DNA from: JBJXGF01 sp046153015
GTDB lineage: Bacteria > Actinomycetota > Acidimicrobiia > Acidimicrobiales > CAIXPF01
Reading direction: 5' to 3'
Assembly (NCBI GenBank): GCA_046153015.1
Contig: JBJXGF010000258.1
Coordinates: forward strand, 1-23,496
Length of the DNA: 23,496 bases
Shown here one piece after another: positions 1-7,790 of the stretch. A program made the position numbers and the translations under genes. How positions within the stretch are numbered: the first letter of the stretch is position 1; each line of letters begins with the position of its first letter. The notes under the pieces are model-generated. The model worked only from the letters and a program-made list of their open reading frames with translations, did no database searches and was not told the origin of the DNA.

Positions 1-9
1 CGCTCTCCT

Positions 10-44
10 GACGGGGCCCGACCCATGCCGGGGCGGGCCCCGTC
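10..44. terminator. GC-rich hairpin, likely terminator of a gene upstream of the window
   Basis: An 11-bp perfect inverted repeat (gacggggcccg at 10-20, cgggccccgtc at 34-44) encloses a 13-nt loop. There is no clear T-tract, which is common for high-GC actinobacterial terminators. It lies between the window edge and the first gene. A TATGCT hexamer at 53-58 just after it could be the -10 of the next gene; no good -35 was seen. Confidence 0.5.
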
Positions 45-92
45 GTCGCGTCTATGCTCCTGGCGCGCGGGCGGCGGGGAAGGGAAAGCCCT

Positions 93-1988
93 ATGCGTCC
101 GAGGTTCCGCCGTCTCGCGGCCTGCACCGTTGCGTTGGCCAGCGCCGCGCTCACCCTGCCGGCCGGCGGCGCCGGGGGCCGCCCCGCGGCGGCGGTGTCG
201 GCGGCCCTGCCGGTGAAGTCGCCCACCCTGCTGGCGCCGCCTCGGCCCGAGGGGTTCCTCCCGGCCACCGCGGCGAACGTGTCGGTCGTGGGCAAGCTCG
301 AGCTCACCCAGCGGGCCGGGCGGGTGGCCGACGTCGGCGTGTGGAACGGCTACGCCTACCTCGGTGCGTTCCGCCAGCCCGACTGCGGCTCGGCCGCGGC
401 GACCGAGCCCGACGGCGGCGTGTACGTGGTCGACCTCGCCGACCCGGCCAACCCGAAGCCGGTCGGATTCATCCCCGCCCACGACGACACGTACGTGGGT
501 GAGGGCGTGCAGGCGCTCACGATCACCACCCCGGCCTTCAACGGCGACCTGCTCGTGTTCAACAACGAGGGCTGCGGGCCCGCCGCCCGGGGCGGCCTCT
601 CCCTCTGGGACGTGAGCGACCCCCGCACCCCCAAGGCGCTGGCCGAGAACGCCGGCGACCTCGACGTGAACGGCGTCGCCCGCCCGTGGGCCAGCTTCAT
701 CCACAGCGCGTTCGCCTGGGACGCCGGCGAGCGGGCCTACGCGGTCACGGTCGACGACTTCGAGTTCCAGGACGTCGACATCCTCGACATCACCGACCCC
801 AGCAAGCCGGTGCTGATCGCCGAGTACGACCTCACCGCGTCGCTGCCTCAGATCGTGCAGCCGGAGCTGGGCCCGGGCGAGTCGTACTTCCACGACGTGG
901 TGGTCAAGCAGATCGGCGCGCAGTTCGTCATGCTGCTGTCCTACTGGGACGGCGGCTACGTGCTGCTCGACGTGACCGACCCGGAGCGGCCCTCCTTCCT
1001 CGGCGACAGCGACTTCCCCTCGCCCGACGAGCAGCTCGCCGAGCAGGCCCGCTCGAGCATGCCGCCCGAGGGCAACGCCCACCAGGCCGAGTTCAGCGCC
1101 GACAACCGCTACATCGTGGCCGCCGACGAGGACTTCACCCCCGCCGCCGTGGCCGGGCGCAACGTGACCGAGGGGCGGGACTTCACCGTGGCGGGCGACG
1201 TCGCCTCGCTCCACGCCGCCGGCGACACCGCCCCGCCGGGCACGAGCGTGTTCCTCGGCGCCGCCTGCCCCGGGGGGCCGGCGCTGCCGGCCGGCGACGG
1301 CGCCTCGTACGCCGTGGTCGAGGGCGGCCAGTGCTCGACCTTCGACAAGCTCTTCCAGGTGGGCCTCGCCGGCGGCTACCTCGGCGTGGTCGTGATGGCC
1401 GGGCAGGGCCCCGGCGGGTGCAGCCGCCGCGGCGCCCCGATCCCGAACAGCCGCACGTTCTTCGTGTCCCGCCCCGACGGCCTGGCCCTCTTCGGCCGCT
1501 CCTACGATGAGGCGGCCTGCCTCGCCGGCGGCGCCCCCGCGCCGCTCGCGATCGGCGCCCGGGGCGCTCAGGTCGAGTTCGCCGTCCGCTTCGACGGGTG
1601 GGGTTACGTGCGGCTCTTCCGCGCCGCGCCCGGCGCCGACAAGAAGCTCGTCCAGACCGACACGTGGGCGATCCCCGAGGCGATGGACGCCACGAAGGCG
1701 AAGGGGTCCGGGGCGCTGTCCGTGCACGAGGCCGCCACCTCGGCCCGCCGGGGCGACCTCGTGTACTTCGCCTACTACGCCGGCGGGTTCCGCGTGGCCC
1801 GCATCGTCGAGGACAAGCTGGTGGAGACCGGCCGCTTCATCGACGAGGGGGGCGCCAACCTCTGGGGCGTGCAGGTCTTCGAGCACGCCGGCCGGGAGCT
1901 GGTGGCGGCGAGCGACCGCGACTACGGGCTCTACGTGTTCGAGTACACCGGGCCGGGCGGCCCGAACGCTGGAGCGGGCGCCGGCTGA
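93..1988 (+). CDS. secreted LVIVD-repeat beta-propeller protein with a PA-like insert
   Basis: This encodes 631 residues. The ATG at 93 was chosen because a Sec-type signal peptide follows at once (MRPRFRRLAACTVALASAAL, cleavage likely near residues 30-40) and a purine-rich RBS (ggggaaggg, 76-84) precedes it; an in-frame ATG at 54 would bury the signal. LVIVD-type repeats recur as VYVVDLADPANP (about residue 110), LSLWDVSDPRTP (170), VDILDITDPSKP (228) and YVLLDVTDPERP (289). Such repeats form a surface or secreted propeller whose ligand is usually unknown. Residues about 350-470 interrupt the propeller and resemble a protease-associated (PA) domain (YAVVEGGQCSTFDKLFQVGL, then a hydrophobic strand GVVVMAG), with several cysteines that could form disulphides outside the cell. 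No catalytic motif was seen. The 49-base gap to the next gene allows co-transcription. The fold call is firm, the PA call moderate, and the function unknown. Confidence 0.85.
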   Translation: MRPRFRRLAACTVALASAALTLPAGGAGGRPAAAVSAALPVKSPTLLAPPRPEGFLPATAANVSVVGKLELTQRAGRVADVGVWNGYAYLGAFRQPDCGSAAATEPDGGVYVVDLADPANPKPVGFIPAHDDTYVGEGVQALTITTPAFNGDLLVFNNEGCGPAARGGLSLWDVSDPRTPKALAENAGDLDVNGVARPWASFIHSAFAWDAGERAYAVTVDDFEFQDVDILDITDPSKPVLIAEYDLTASLPQIVQPELGPGESYFHDVVVKQIGAQFVMLLSYWDGGYVLLDVTDPERPSFLGDSDFPSPDEQLAEQARSSMPPEGNAHQAEFSADNRYIVAADEDFTPAAVAGRNVTEGRDFTVAGDVASLHAAGDTAPPGTSVFLGAACPGGPALPAGDGASYAVVEGGQCSTFDKLFQVGLAGGYLGVVVMAGQGPGGCSRRGAPIPNSRTFFVSRPDGLALFGRSYDEAACLAGGAPAPLAIGARGAQVEFAVRFDGWGYVRLFRAAPGADKKLVQTDTWAIPEAMDATKAKGSGALSVHEAATSARRGDLVYFAYYAGGFRVARIVEDKLVETGRFIDEGGANLWGVQVFEHAGRELVAASDRDYGLYVFEYTGPGGPNAGAGAG

Positions 1989-2037
1989 GCCCTACGCTGT
2001 CCGCGAACGGCACCGCAGCCGAGTGGGGGAGAACGCA

Positions 2038-3738
2038 ATGGCGCACGATCTGGTGATCAAGGGCGGCTTGGTGGTCGACGGCACGGGGGCCCCGGCCCGC
2101 CGGGCCGACGTGGCCGTCGACGGCGACCGCATCACCGCGGTCGGCGGCGATGTGGGTGCGGGGTCGCGCACGATCGACGCCGAGGGGCGCATCGTCACCC
2201 CCGGCTTCGTCGACATCCACACCCACCTCGACGCCGCGCTGGCCTGGGACCCGATCGCCACCTCGTCGTGCTGGCACGGCGTCACCTCGGCCGTGATGGG
2301 CAACTGCGGGGTCACCTTCGCCCCCGTGCGCCCGGACGACAAGGACTACCTGGCGAAGATGATGGAGTCGGTGGAGGACATTCCGGCCGACTCGATCCTG
2401 TCCGGCTTGGCGTGGGACTGGACCACCTACGGGGAGTACCTGGCCAGCTACGAGAAGATGCCCAAGGGCATCAACGTCGGCGGGCTCGTGGGCCACTGCG
2501 CGGTGCGGTACTACGTGATGGGCCCGCGCAGCCTCGACGAGGACCCGGCCACCGCCACGGTGGACGACATCGCCCGCATGTGCGAGCTGGTCGACGAGGC
2601 CATGGCGGCGGGCGCGCTGGGGTTCTCCACCTCCCGCACCCCCGAGCACAAGGTGCCCGACGGGCGCAAGGTCCCCGGCACCTACGCCGGGCCCGACGAG
2701 CTGCTCGCCATCGCCGACGTGCTGGCCCGCCACGGCCGCGGCGTGTTCGAGGTGGCGCCCGACGCGGTGCGCGAGGGCGGCCCGGAGTTCCCCGTCGCCC
2801 GCCGTGAGCTGGCGTGGATGGAGGAGGTGTCGCGCCGGTCGGGGCGGCCGGTGAGCTACGGCCTCGCCCAGGAGCGCCCGGCGCCGGACGGGTACCAGGC
2901 CCTCCTGCGCTACACCCGCGCCGCCAACGAACGCGGCGCCCGGATTCGGCCCCAGACCACCTCGCGGCCGATCGGCATCCTCTTCGGGGTGGCCAACCGC
3001 ACCCCGTACGACAAGACGCCGGCGTGGCGGGCGCTGCGGGGCCTGTCGATCGCCGAGAAGCTGGCCGTGCTGCGAGACCCCGAGCGCCGCGCCGAGCTGG
3101 TCGCCGCGGTGCGGGCCGCGCCGCCCCGGCTCTCCCCGGACGACGCGTTCTACCTCGGCCCCGACCACGTCCGCTACCAGCCCGATCCCGAGCAGTCCCT
3201 CGCCGCCCACGCCCGCCGCCGCGGCGTGGAGCCGGTTGAGGCCTTCATCGACATCGCGTTGGAGACAGGCGGGCAGGCGGCGTGGAGTTACCCGTTCCTC
3301 AACCATCAGCCCGAGGCCGTGGTCGAGATGCTCTCCGACACCAACACCGTGCTGGGCCTGGCCGACGCCGGCGCCCACGTGGGCCAGATCATGGACACCT
3401 CCCAGCCCACCTACTTCCTCACGTACTGGGTGCGGGAACGCCAGCAGTGGACGCTGGAGGACGCGATCCGGCGGATGACGTCGGACACGGCGGAGCTGTT
3501 CGGCATCGCCGACCGGGGCGTCGTCCGGCCCGGCGCGTTCGCCGACCTGAACGTGATCGACTTCGAGGGCCTGGCGCTGCCCGCCCCCGAGTACGTGTAC
3601 GACCTGCCCGGCGGCGCCGGCCGCTACGTGCAGCGCTCGGTCGGCTACGAGCACACCATCGTCAACGGCCAGCCGTTCATGGAGGGCCTCGAGCACGCCG
3701 GCGCCCTGGCCGGGCGCATCCTGCGCAGCACCGACTGA
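2038..3738 (+). CDS. N-acyl-D-amino-acid deacylase-type amidohydrolase
   Basis: This encodes 566 residues of the metal-dependent amidohydrolase superfamily, D-aminoacylase-like branch, whose members hydrolyse N-acyl bonds of D-amino acids or related amides in the cytoplasm. The start MAHDLVIKGGLVVDGTG is the family's typical N-terminal strand, and the ATG at 2038 follows a gggggaga RBS. The metal-binding HxH is in GFVDIHTHLDA (H61, H63), GHCAVRYYVMG lies near residue 158, and ADAGAHVGQIMD near residue 442 carries the late conserved Asp. The C-terminal strands (GAFADLNVIDFEGLAL) close the small beta-sandwich. The length suits the long actinobacterial members (about 550-580 residues). The stop codon overlaps the start of the next gene (ATGA at 3735-3739 region), so translation is probably coupled. 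The exact substrate cannot be read from the sequence; dihydroorotase-like and hydantoinase branches fit less well. Confidence 0.85.
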   Translation: MAHDLVIKGGLVVDGTGAPARRADVAVDGDRITAVGGDVGAGSRTIDAEGRIVTPGFVDIHTHLDAALAWDPIATSSCWHGVTSAVMGNCGVTFAPVRPDDKDYLAKMMESVEDIPADSILSGLAWDWTTYGEYLASYEKMPKGINVGGLVGHCAVRYYVMGPRSLDEDPATATVDDIARMCELVDEAMAAGALGFSTSRTPEHKVPDGRKVPGTYAGPDELLAIADVLARHGRGVFEVAPDAVREGGPEFPVARRELAWMEEVSRRSGRPVSYGLAQERPAPDGYQALLRYTRAANERGARIRPQTTSRPIGILFGVANRTPYDKTPAWRALRGLSIAEKLAVLRDPERRAELVAAVRAAPPRLSPDDAFYLGPDHVRYQPDPEQSLAAHARRRGVEPVEAFIDIALETGGQAAWSYPFLNHQPEAVVEMLSDTNTVLGLADAGAHVGQIMDTSQPTYFLTYWVRERQQWTLEDAIRRMTSDTAELFGIADRGVVRPGAFADLNVIDFEGLALPAPEYVYDLPGGAGRYVQRSVGYEHTIVNGQPFMEGLEHAGALAGRILRSTD

Positions 3739-4160
3739 TGCGCATCGGCTTCGCCGTCGGGTGGTTCCCCGAGCAGGAGTGGGCGAAGGCGCTCGAACGC
3801 TGGCCGGAGCTGGCCGAGGAGATGCCCCGCGAGTACGACGGCTACGTCCGGGAGGTGCAGCAGCGCCTGCTGCGCTTCCCGGCGCCGCCGGGGATGCGCC
3901 TGTTCACGACCCCGCTCGACGTGGACGGGCTCGTTGCCCACGCCGAGGCCCACGCCGAGGCCGGCGGCGAGGGCGACCCGGGCTCCAGCGACGCCCGCGG
4001 CCAGTACGCCGCCGAGCTGCTGCGGGCCGGCAAGGGCGAGCCGTGGCCGCCGGCCCGCAACGCCCGCTGCTGGTGCGGCAGTGGGCGCAAGTACAAGGTG
4101 TGCTGCGCGCTCGTGTCGGCAGAACCGGCTCCGGCCGGCGACACTGGCGTACATGACTGA
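3738..4160 (+). CDS. SEC-C motif protein
   Basis: This 140-residue protein ends in a clear SEC-C zinc motif, CWCGSGRKYKVCC (about residues 111-123), preceded by the usual basic, Pro/Asn-rich lead (PPARNAR). SEC-C motifs occur at the C-terminus of SecA and in many small proteins, where they bind zinc and mediate protein or ribosome contacts. The first 100 residues are acidic and helical with no recognised domain. The ATG at 3738 shares its A with the TGA of the amidohydrolase, and the 3' end overlaps the next gene by 8 bases, so the three genes are likely translationally coupled. Its role beside an amidohydrolase is unknown; a zinc-handling or chaperone role would be a guess. Confidence 0.8.
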   Translation: MRIGFAVGWFPEQEWAKALERWPELAEEMPREYDGYVREVQQRLLRFPAPPGMRLFTTPLDVDGLVAHAEAHAEAGGEGDPGSSDARGQYAAELLRAGKGEPWPPARNARCWCGSGRKYKVCCALVSAEPAPAGDTGVHD

Positions 4161-4530
4161 CGCCAAGTCCCACTGGAACGAGGTCGGCGACAAGTTCTCA
4201 GGTCTCGGCCTCAAGCTCAAGCTCCACTACGAAGAGGCCCGCTCCGAGGAGGGCGACCGCGAGCAGGTCCAGGCGGCGGTTCGCCGCCTGGGCGACGCGG
4301 TCGAGGGCGTGTTCGAGGCGATGGGCAAGGCGGCGAAGGACCCCGCCGTCAAGGACGACGTGAAACAGGTCGGCCAGTCCCTCGCCAACGCCCTGTCGTA
4401 CACGTTCTCCGAGGTCAGCGACGAGCTGCGTCGCGCGTTCAGCCGCACGAAGGCCGACGAGCCTGCTGGCGAGTCGAGCGCAGGCGGCGACACCGGCGAC
4501 GCCGGCCAGGCCCCGAAGGCCGAGTCCTAG
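4153..4530 (+). CDS. small charged helical protein of unknown function
   Basis: This encodes 125 residues starting MTDAKSHWNEVGDKFSGLGL. I do not recognise a family with confidence. The body (residues about 5-95) is amphipathic and helix-rich with alternating charged and small residues (VRRLGDAVEGVFEAMGKAAK), and the last 30 residues are a low-complexity Ala/Gly/Glu/Asp tail, probably disordered. There is no signal peptide or membrane segment. The start lies inside the end of the SEC-C gene (8-base overlap), making it the third gene of the unit. It ends 12 bases before a strong hairpin. The reading frame is supported by position and codon bias. Confidence 0.7.
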   Translation: MTDAKSHWNEVGDKFSGLGLKLKLHYEEARSEEGDREQVQAAVRRLGDAVEGVFEAMGKAAKDPAVKDDVKQVGQSLANALSYTFSEVSDELRRAFSRTKADEPAGESSAGGDTGDAGQAPKAES

Positions 4531-4541
4531 CCAAGCGGCCG

Positions 4542-4573
4542 GCCGGCCGTGCGCCCTGCGGCGCCCGGCCGGC
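4542..4573. terminator. bidirectional hairpin terminator between convergent genes
   Basis: The arms gccggccgtgcgcc (4542-4555) and ggcgcccggccggc (4560-4573) pair over 14 positions with one mismatch and a 4-nt loop. It sits between the stop of the plus-strand unit (4530) and the stop of the minus-strand ScyD/ScyE-like gene (4584), so it can serve both. There is no T-tract. Confidence 0.75.
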
Positions 4574-4589
4574 TTCGCTGCGCTCAGCC
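4569..4589 (-). repeat. stop-codon module, copy 1
   Basis: The 19-mer ggcttcgctgcgctcagcc (4571-4589), plus two C to its left, occurs again at 6079-6099. In both places the minus-strand stop codon TGA is inside it (here 4586-4584) and a GC hairpin abuts its left side. See copy 2. Confidence 0.7.
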
Positions 4590-5789
4590 GCCGGTCCCCG
4601 ATCCCGGGATGCCCGTCGTCGAGAACATCGGGTGGGTCGGGCGCGCCGCTCGGGGCAGCTCAACCGTCGGCTCGGTCTCCCGCACGGCGGCCGCCTGGTA
4701 CCAGCCGTCGGTCACCGGGTCGCCGAAGTTGCAGATCTCGACCACGCTGCGCAATTGCCGCTCCGGCGGCGAGAAGAAGCCGAGCTGGGTGTTGTAGAGG
4801 CAGCCGTTGAGCAGCGCGAGGCTCGTGGCGTTGTCGAGCGGGTCCTGCATCTGGCTGCGGGAGGCGACGAGCAGACGCCTCGAGCCGTCGGCGGAGAACG
4901 CCCAGATGTCGTTGTTGCCGCTGTCGGCGTAGTAGATCGTGCCGTCCGGGCCCACCTCGACGCCGTCGTTGAAGCCGAGCCCGGCGGCGAACACGTCGGG
5001 CAGCCCGGCGCGGCCGTTCTCCTCGATGGGGATGCGCACGAGCATGCCGTTGCGGGTGGGCCCGCCCGGGCCGCCGTCGGTCCCGACGAACGCGTTCCGG
5101 CCGTCGGCGTCGAGAGCGATCGTGTTCACGCCGAGGTAGCCGAACGGGACGCCGAGGCGGGACTCCCACGTGCCGGTCTGCTCGGTCCAGCCGAGCAGGG
5201 GGTCGTCGGACCACACGCCGCCGCGGCCCTGGCGGTCGAACTTCCAGATCACCCCCAACGTGAGATCGGTCACGTACACGTTGCCGGAGGCGTCGATGGC
5301 GATGTCGTCGGGGAAGCAGAGGGCCACGCCCATGCCTCGCGTGACGAACGGCGTCACGGTCCCGGATTTCGGGTCAACCCGGTAGACGCCGGTCGTGGTG
5401 TCGTCCGGGTTGCGGCAGTCGGGGTGGTCGCCGCGGAAGATGTCGACGCCGGCCGAGTTCTTGAACGCGGCAAGGATCGTGCCGTCGGACGGGTTGCGCT
5501 CGATGCCGATCAGGTCGCCCCGGACGCCGCCCCCCGGCACGTCGGCCACCTTGGTCTTCGCCCCGGAGGCCGGATCGACCCGCCAGATCTCGTTCTGCGC
5601 GAACAGCGACACGTAGAGCCCGCCGGCCCCGTCGGTGGTGAGCCCCTCGGGGAGGCCCGGCACGCCGCCGACGTTGTCGAAGGTGGCCACGGTGCGGACC
5701 GAACGCTCGGCCGGCGCGTGCGCCGGGGCTGGGCTCCCCATGAGCGCCGCGAGTCCGAGCGCGCCGAATAGAGCAGAAATCCGCTTCAT
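4584..5789 (-). CDS. ScyD/ScyE-family secreted beta-propeller protein
   Basis: This encodes 401 residues. The start at 5789 was chosen because MKRISALFGALGLAALMGSP is a clear signal peptide (cleavage after APAHA) and a GAGGGGA RBS precedes it; the frame stays open upstream to 5834 but without signal features. The mature part resembles ScyD/ScyE and SMP-30/NHL-like propellers: LPEGLTTDGAGGLYVSLFAQ, then repeated blades of the type DDIAIDASGNVYVTDLTLG and NDGVEVGPDGTIYYADSGNN. Several Cys in the C-terminal third (LLNGCLYNTQLGF, EICNFGDP) suit an extracytoplasmic protein. Despite the name, scytonemin synthesis is not implied; actinobacterial members have unknown roles, perhaps binding or hydrolysing a small molecule. 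It is monocistronic, with about 300 bases of non-coding sequence upstream. Confidence 0.85.
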   Translation of the reverse strand: MKRISALFGALGLAALMGSPAPAHAPAERSVRTVATFDNVGGVPGLPEGLTTDGAGGLYVSLFAQNEIWRVDPASGAKTKVADVPGGGVRGDLIGIERNPSDGTILAAFKNSAGVDIFRGDHPDCRNPDDTTTGVYRVDPKSGTVTPFVTRGMGVALCFPDDIAIDASGNVYVTDLTLGVIWKFDRQGRGGVWSDDPLLGWTEQTGTWESRLGVPFGYLGVNTIALDADGRNAFVGTDGGPGGPTRNGMLVRIPIEENGRAGLPDVFAAGLGFNDGVEVGPDGTIYYADSGNNDIWAFSADGSRRLLVASRSQMQDPLDNATSLALLNGCLYNTQLGFFSPPERQLRSVVEICNFGDPVTDGWYQAAAVRETEPTVELPRAARPTHPMFSTTGIPGSGTGG

Positions 5790-6058
5790 GTCCCCTCTAT
5801 GTGGAACGGTTTCCCGCCGACACCGTACCGACATGAAGCGCGGAGTTCTAGCGTTCGCGTGGCCACCCAGCCGCTAACGCGACGGCTGTCTCCGTTCTGA
5901 AGAGGGCAAACGCGCCGCCGACCTGCCCCGGATTTCTTTTCGCGGTCGTCGATGCTTGCATGTGCGCTCTCAGGGGTAATAACCAGCGCCGCTCCCCACC
6001 GATCAGGCGCATTACGCCCGTGCGATCACAGGAAATTGGCGCCCGTCCCACCGCGAGC
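5790..6058. other. non-coding stretch, likely promoter and leader of the ScyD/ScyE-like gene
   Basis: There is no supported gene here. The part from about 5930 to 6050 is visibly richer in A/T than its surroundings (ggggtaataacc, ggaaattggcg), as expected of a promoter or leader. The only downstream gene in either direction is the minus-strand gene at 5789. I looked for riboswitch cores and tRNA arms and recognised none. The short open frames are not supported by codon bias. Confidence 0.4.
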
Positions 6059-6084
6059 AGCCGGGCGCCCCCCAACGCCCGGCT
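6059..6084 (-). terminator. hairpin terminator after the dienelactone hydrolase gene
   Basis: A perfect 9-bp stem (agccgggcg 6059-6067 with cgcccggct 6076-6084) encloses an 8-nt C-rich loop. It begins about 10 bases after the stop codon on the minus strand and marks the end of the long minus-strand block. Confidence 0.65.
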
Positions 6085-6099
6085 TCGCTGCGCTCAGCC
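6079..6099 (-). repeat. stop-codon module, copy 2
   Basis: This is identical over 21 positions to 4569-4589. The minus-strand TGA stop of the dienelactone hydrolase is at 6096-6094 inside it, and the hairpin 6059-6084 overlaps its left edge. The same stop-plus-hairpin arrangement at two unrelated genes suggests a recurrent 3'-end element rather than chance. Confidence 0.7.
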
Positions 6100-6819
6100 T
6101 TTGAGCTCGCGGTCGAACATCACCTTGGTCCGCTCGTAGGAGCGGTTCGCGGCGGCTTCGTGGTAGGCGTCGCCGTACACGCCGAAACCGTGGTCGGCGC
6201 CGTCGTGGATCTCGGCCTCACCCTTGGCCAGCGCGTTGGTGGCGTCGATCAACGCCGTGTTCGCCGACGCGGGCTGCATCTTGTCGGCCGAGCCGAAGCC
6301 GATGTACAGCGAGCCGGTGTACGACGGGACGGCCAGGTGCGGCGAGTCCGGATCGTCGGTCGTGCAGAACGACGGGTGCAGGCCGACACCGGCCCGGAAC
6401 ACGTCGCCTCGGTCGCGAATCGTGCACAGCACCGAACGGGCGCCGATGCAGTAGCCGATGCAGGCCATCGCGCCGCCGCGTGCCGCCGGGTCGGACGGCA
6501 GCCACCCCAGGACCGCGCCGAGATCCTCGGCCACCTGGTCCTCGGTGGTGCCCAGCACCAGACCCATCAGCTTCTTCATGTCGTCGCCGCTGCGGCCCTG
6601 CATCTGGTACCAGGTCTCGGCGCGGTGGTAACGGTCGTGGGTGATCACGTAATAGCCCCACTCGGCGATGCGGGCCATGGTCTGCTTCGAGCCCTCGTCG
6701 AGCCCAGGGCCGTGATGGAAGAACACCACCACCGGGAACGGGCCGTCGCCGTCGGGGCGCGCCACGTGGATGCCCATCGGGCCGCTCGGCGAGGTGATCG
6801 TTTCGGTACGCGTCTGCAT
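6094..6819 (-). CDS. dienelactone hydrolase family alpha/beta-hydrolase
   Basis: This encodes 241 residues. The family hydrolyses dienelactones or other esters in the cytoplasm with a Cys-Asp-His triad. The nucleophile elbow is IGYCIGARS (Cys124), the Asp is probably D179 in GFGSADKMQ, and the His is H210 in HDGADHGFGVYG. The early oxyanion-loop strand PVVVFFHHGPGLDEG is also typical. The length is normal for the family (230-250). The ATG at 6819 has a weak AGGAA upstream. The gene follows the luciferase-like gene by 53 bases and is the last of the minus-strand block, ending in a hairpin. The real substrate is unknown; next to an oxidoreductase it may take part in breakdown of an aromatic or xenobiotic compound, which is inference. 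Confidence 0.9.
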   Translation of the reverse strand: MQTRTETITSPSGPMGIHVARPDGDGPFPVVVFFHHGPGLDEGSKQTMARIAEWGYYVITHDRYHRAETWYQMQGRSGDDMKKLMGLVLGTTEDQVAEDLGAVLGWLPSDPAARGGAMACIGYCIGARSVLCTIRDRGDVFRAGVGLHPSFCTTDDPDSPHLAVPSYTGSLYIGFGSADKMQPASANTALIDATNALAKGEAEIHDGADHGFGVYGDAYHEAAANRSYERTKVMFDRELKG

Positions 6820-6872
6820 GGTTTCCTACTTTCGTTGGTGGTCGGCGGCTGCGTCCAAGCTGCGCGGCGGGC

Positions 6873-7760
6873 TCAGAGCAGCGCGCCGGCCAGCTCCGTC
6901 CATTCCGAGACCGGGAAGCCCCGCCCCGCGGTGAGCACCTGGATGCACACGTGGTCGGCGCCTGCGTCGAGGTGGGCGCGGATCCGCCCGCACACCGCGT
7001 CGGTGCTGCCCCACGCCACGATGGCGTCGACGAGACGGTCGCTCGGGGCCTTCCAGTCCGCCCAGTCCTCGTCGCCGTAGCCGAGCCGCGTGAGGTTGGC
7101 CAGGTAGCCCGGCGCCCGCAGGTAGAAGCTGATCGCCTTGCGGGCGATGTCTCGCGCCGCGCTCGGGTCGGTGGAGAGGACCACCATCTGCTCGGGCGCC
7201 AGCAGTGCGCCGGCGCCGAGGATCTCCCGGGCCGACGCCGTGTGCTCGGGCGGGGTGAGATACGGGTGGGCGCCGCCGGCGTGGCTGGCCGACAGGGCCA
7301 GCATCTTGGGGCCGAGCGCGGCCAGCACCCGGCCCGGGTCCGACGCCGGCGCCACCGAGGTGAACATCGCCTTGTCCATCGCCTCGAGGTACTGGCGCAT
7401 GTAGGTGTAGGGCTTGCCGTAGTCGTGCTGGCGCACCTTCTCCACCAGCGCCGGGCTCGAGACGCCGAGGCCCAGCAGGAAGCGGTCCGGGAACGCCTCG
7501 GCGAGGGTCTTCTGGCTCGCCGCGGTGGTCATCGCGTCCCGGGCGTAGACGTTGGCGATCCCGGTGGCGACCTTCAGCGTGGTCGTGGCCGACAGCAGCA
7601 GCGTCGAGTGGACGAACGCGTCGCGGCCGGTGGCCTCGGGGATCCACACGGTGGGGAAGCCGAGCGCCTCGATCTGGCGGGCCGCGTCGGCCGCCTGCTG
7701 CCACGGATGCCCCTCGAAGGTCGAGGTCCAAAGGCCGATGCGGCCGATCTCGATGGTCAT
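6873..7760 (-). CDS. luciferase-like (LLM class) oxidoreductase, probably F420-dependent
   Basis: This encodes 295 residues with the bacterial luciferase-like TIM barrel, as in F420-dependent reductases and FMN monooxygenases. Typical features are the first strand IGRIGLWTSTFEGHPW, ALGFPTVWIPEATGRD, LKVATGIANVYARDAMTTAA, and FPDRFLLGLGVSSPALVEK. It most resembles the actinobacterial subgroup around MSMEG_4141 (from memory, not searched), which supports F420 over FMN; cofactor choice is inferred. The ATG at 7760 lies 30 bases after the stop of the phosphotransferase gene, and a TACGAT hexamer (7772-7767 on the minus strand) ends 6 bases from the ATG with no Shine-Dalgarno, so a leaderless internal promoter is possible. 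A near-copy of the MarR-type operator from the far end of the window overlaps this spot (7773-7785). Confidence 0.88.
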   Translation of the reverse strand: MTIEIGRIGLWTSTFEGHPWQQAADAARQIEALGFPTVWIPEATGRDAFVHSTLLLSATTTLKVATGIANVYARDAMTTAASQKTLAEAFPDRFLLGLGVSSPALVEKVRQHDYGKPYTYMRQYLEAMDKAMFTSVAPASDPGRVLAALGPKMLALSASHAGGAHPYLTPPEHTASAREILGAGALLAPEQMVVLSTDPSAARDIARKAISFYLRAPGYLANLTRLGYGDEDWADWKAPSDRLVDAIVAWGSTDAVCGRIRAHLDAGADHVCIQVLTAGRGFPVSEWTELAGALL

Positions 7761-7772
7761 GGCGGGATCGTA

Positions 7773-7785
7773 GTTCCGCCCGGAC
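7773..7785. promoter_or_regulatory. degenerate copy of the GTTCYG-N2-CRGAAC dyad at the luciferase-like gene
   Basis: Read on the minus strand it is gtccgggcggaac, one base shorter than the isochorismatase operator gttccgggcggaac (22951-22964). It directly precedes a TACGAT hexamer, much as the dyads precede TACTAT at the DoxX and Rv2466c-like genes. It may be a weak fifth site or chance in GC-rich DNA. Confidence 0.3.
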
Positions 7786-7790
7786 GGCGG

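Noticed and set aside
1837..3696. A 619-codon open frame on the minus strand
   Set aside because: It is antisense to the amidohydrolase, whose metal motifs and codon bias are clear.
4632..5771. A 379-codon open frame on the plus strand
   Set aside because: It is antisense to the ScyD/ScyE-like gene with its signal peptide and blades.
5835..6058. A riboswitch upstream of the ScyD/ScyE-like gene
   Set aside because: The A/T-richer segment does not match any conserved aptamer core I can recall.
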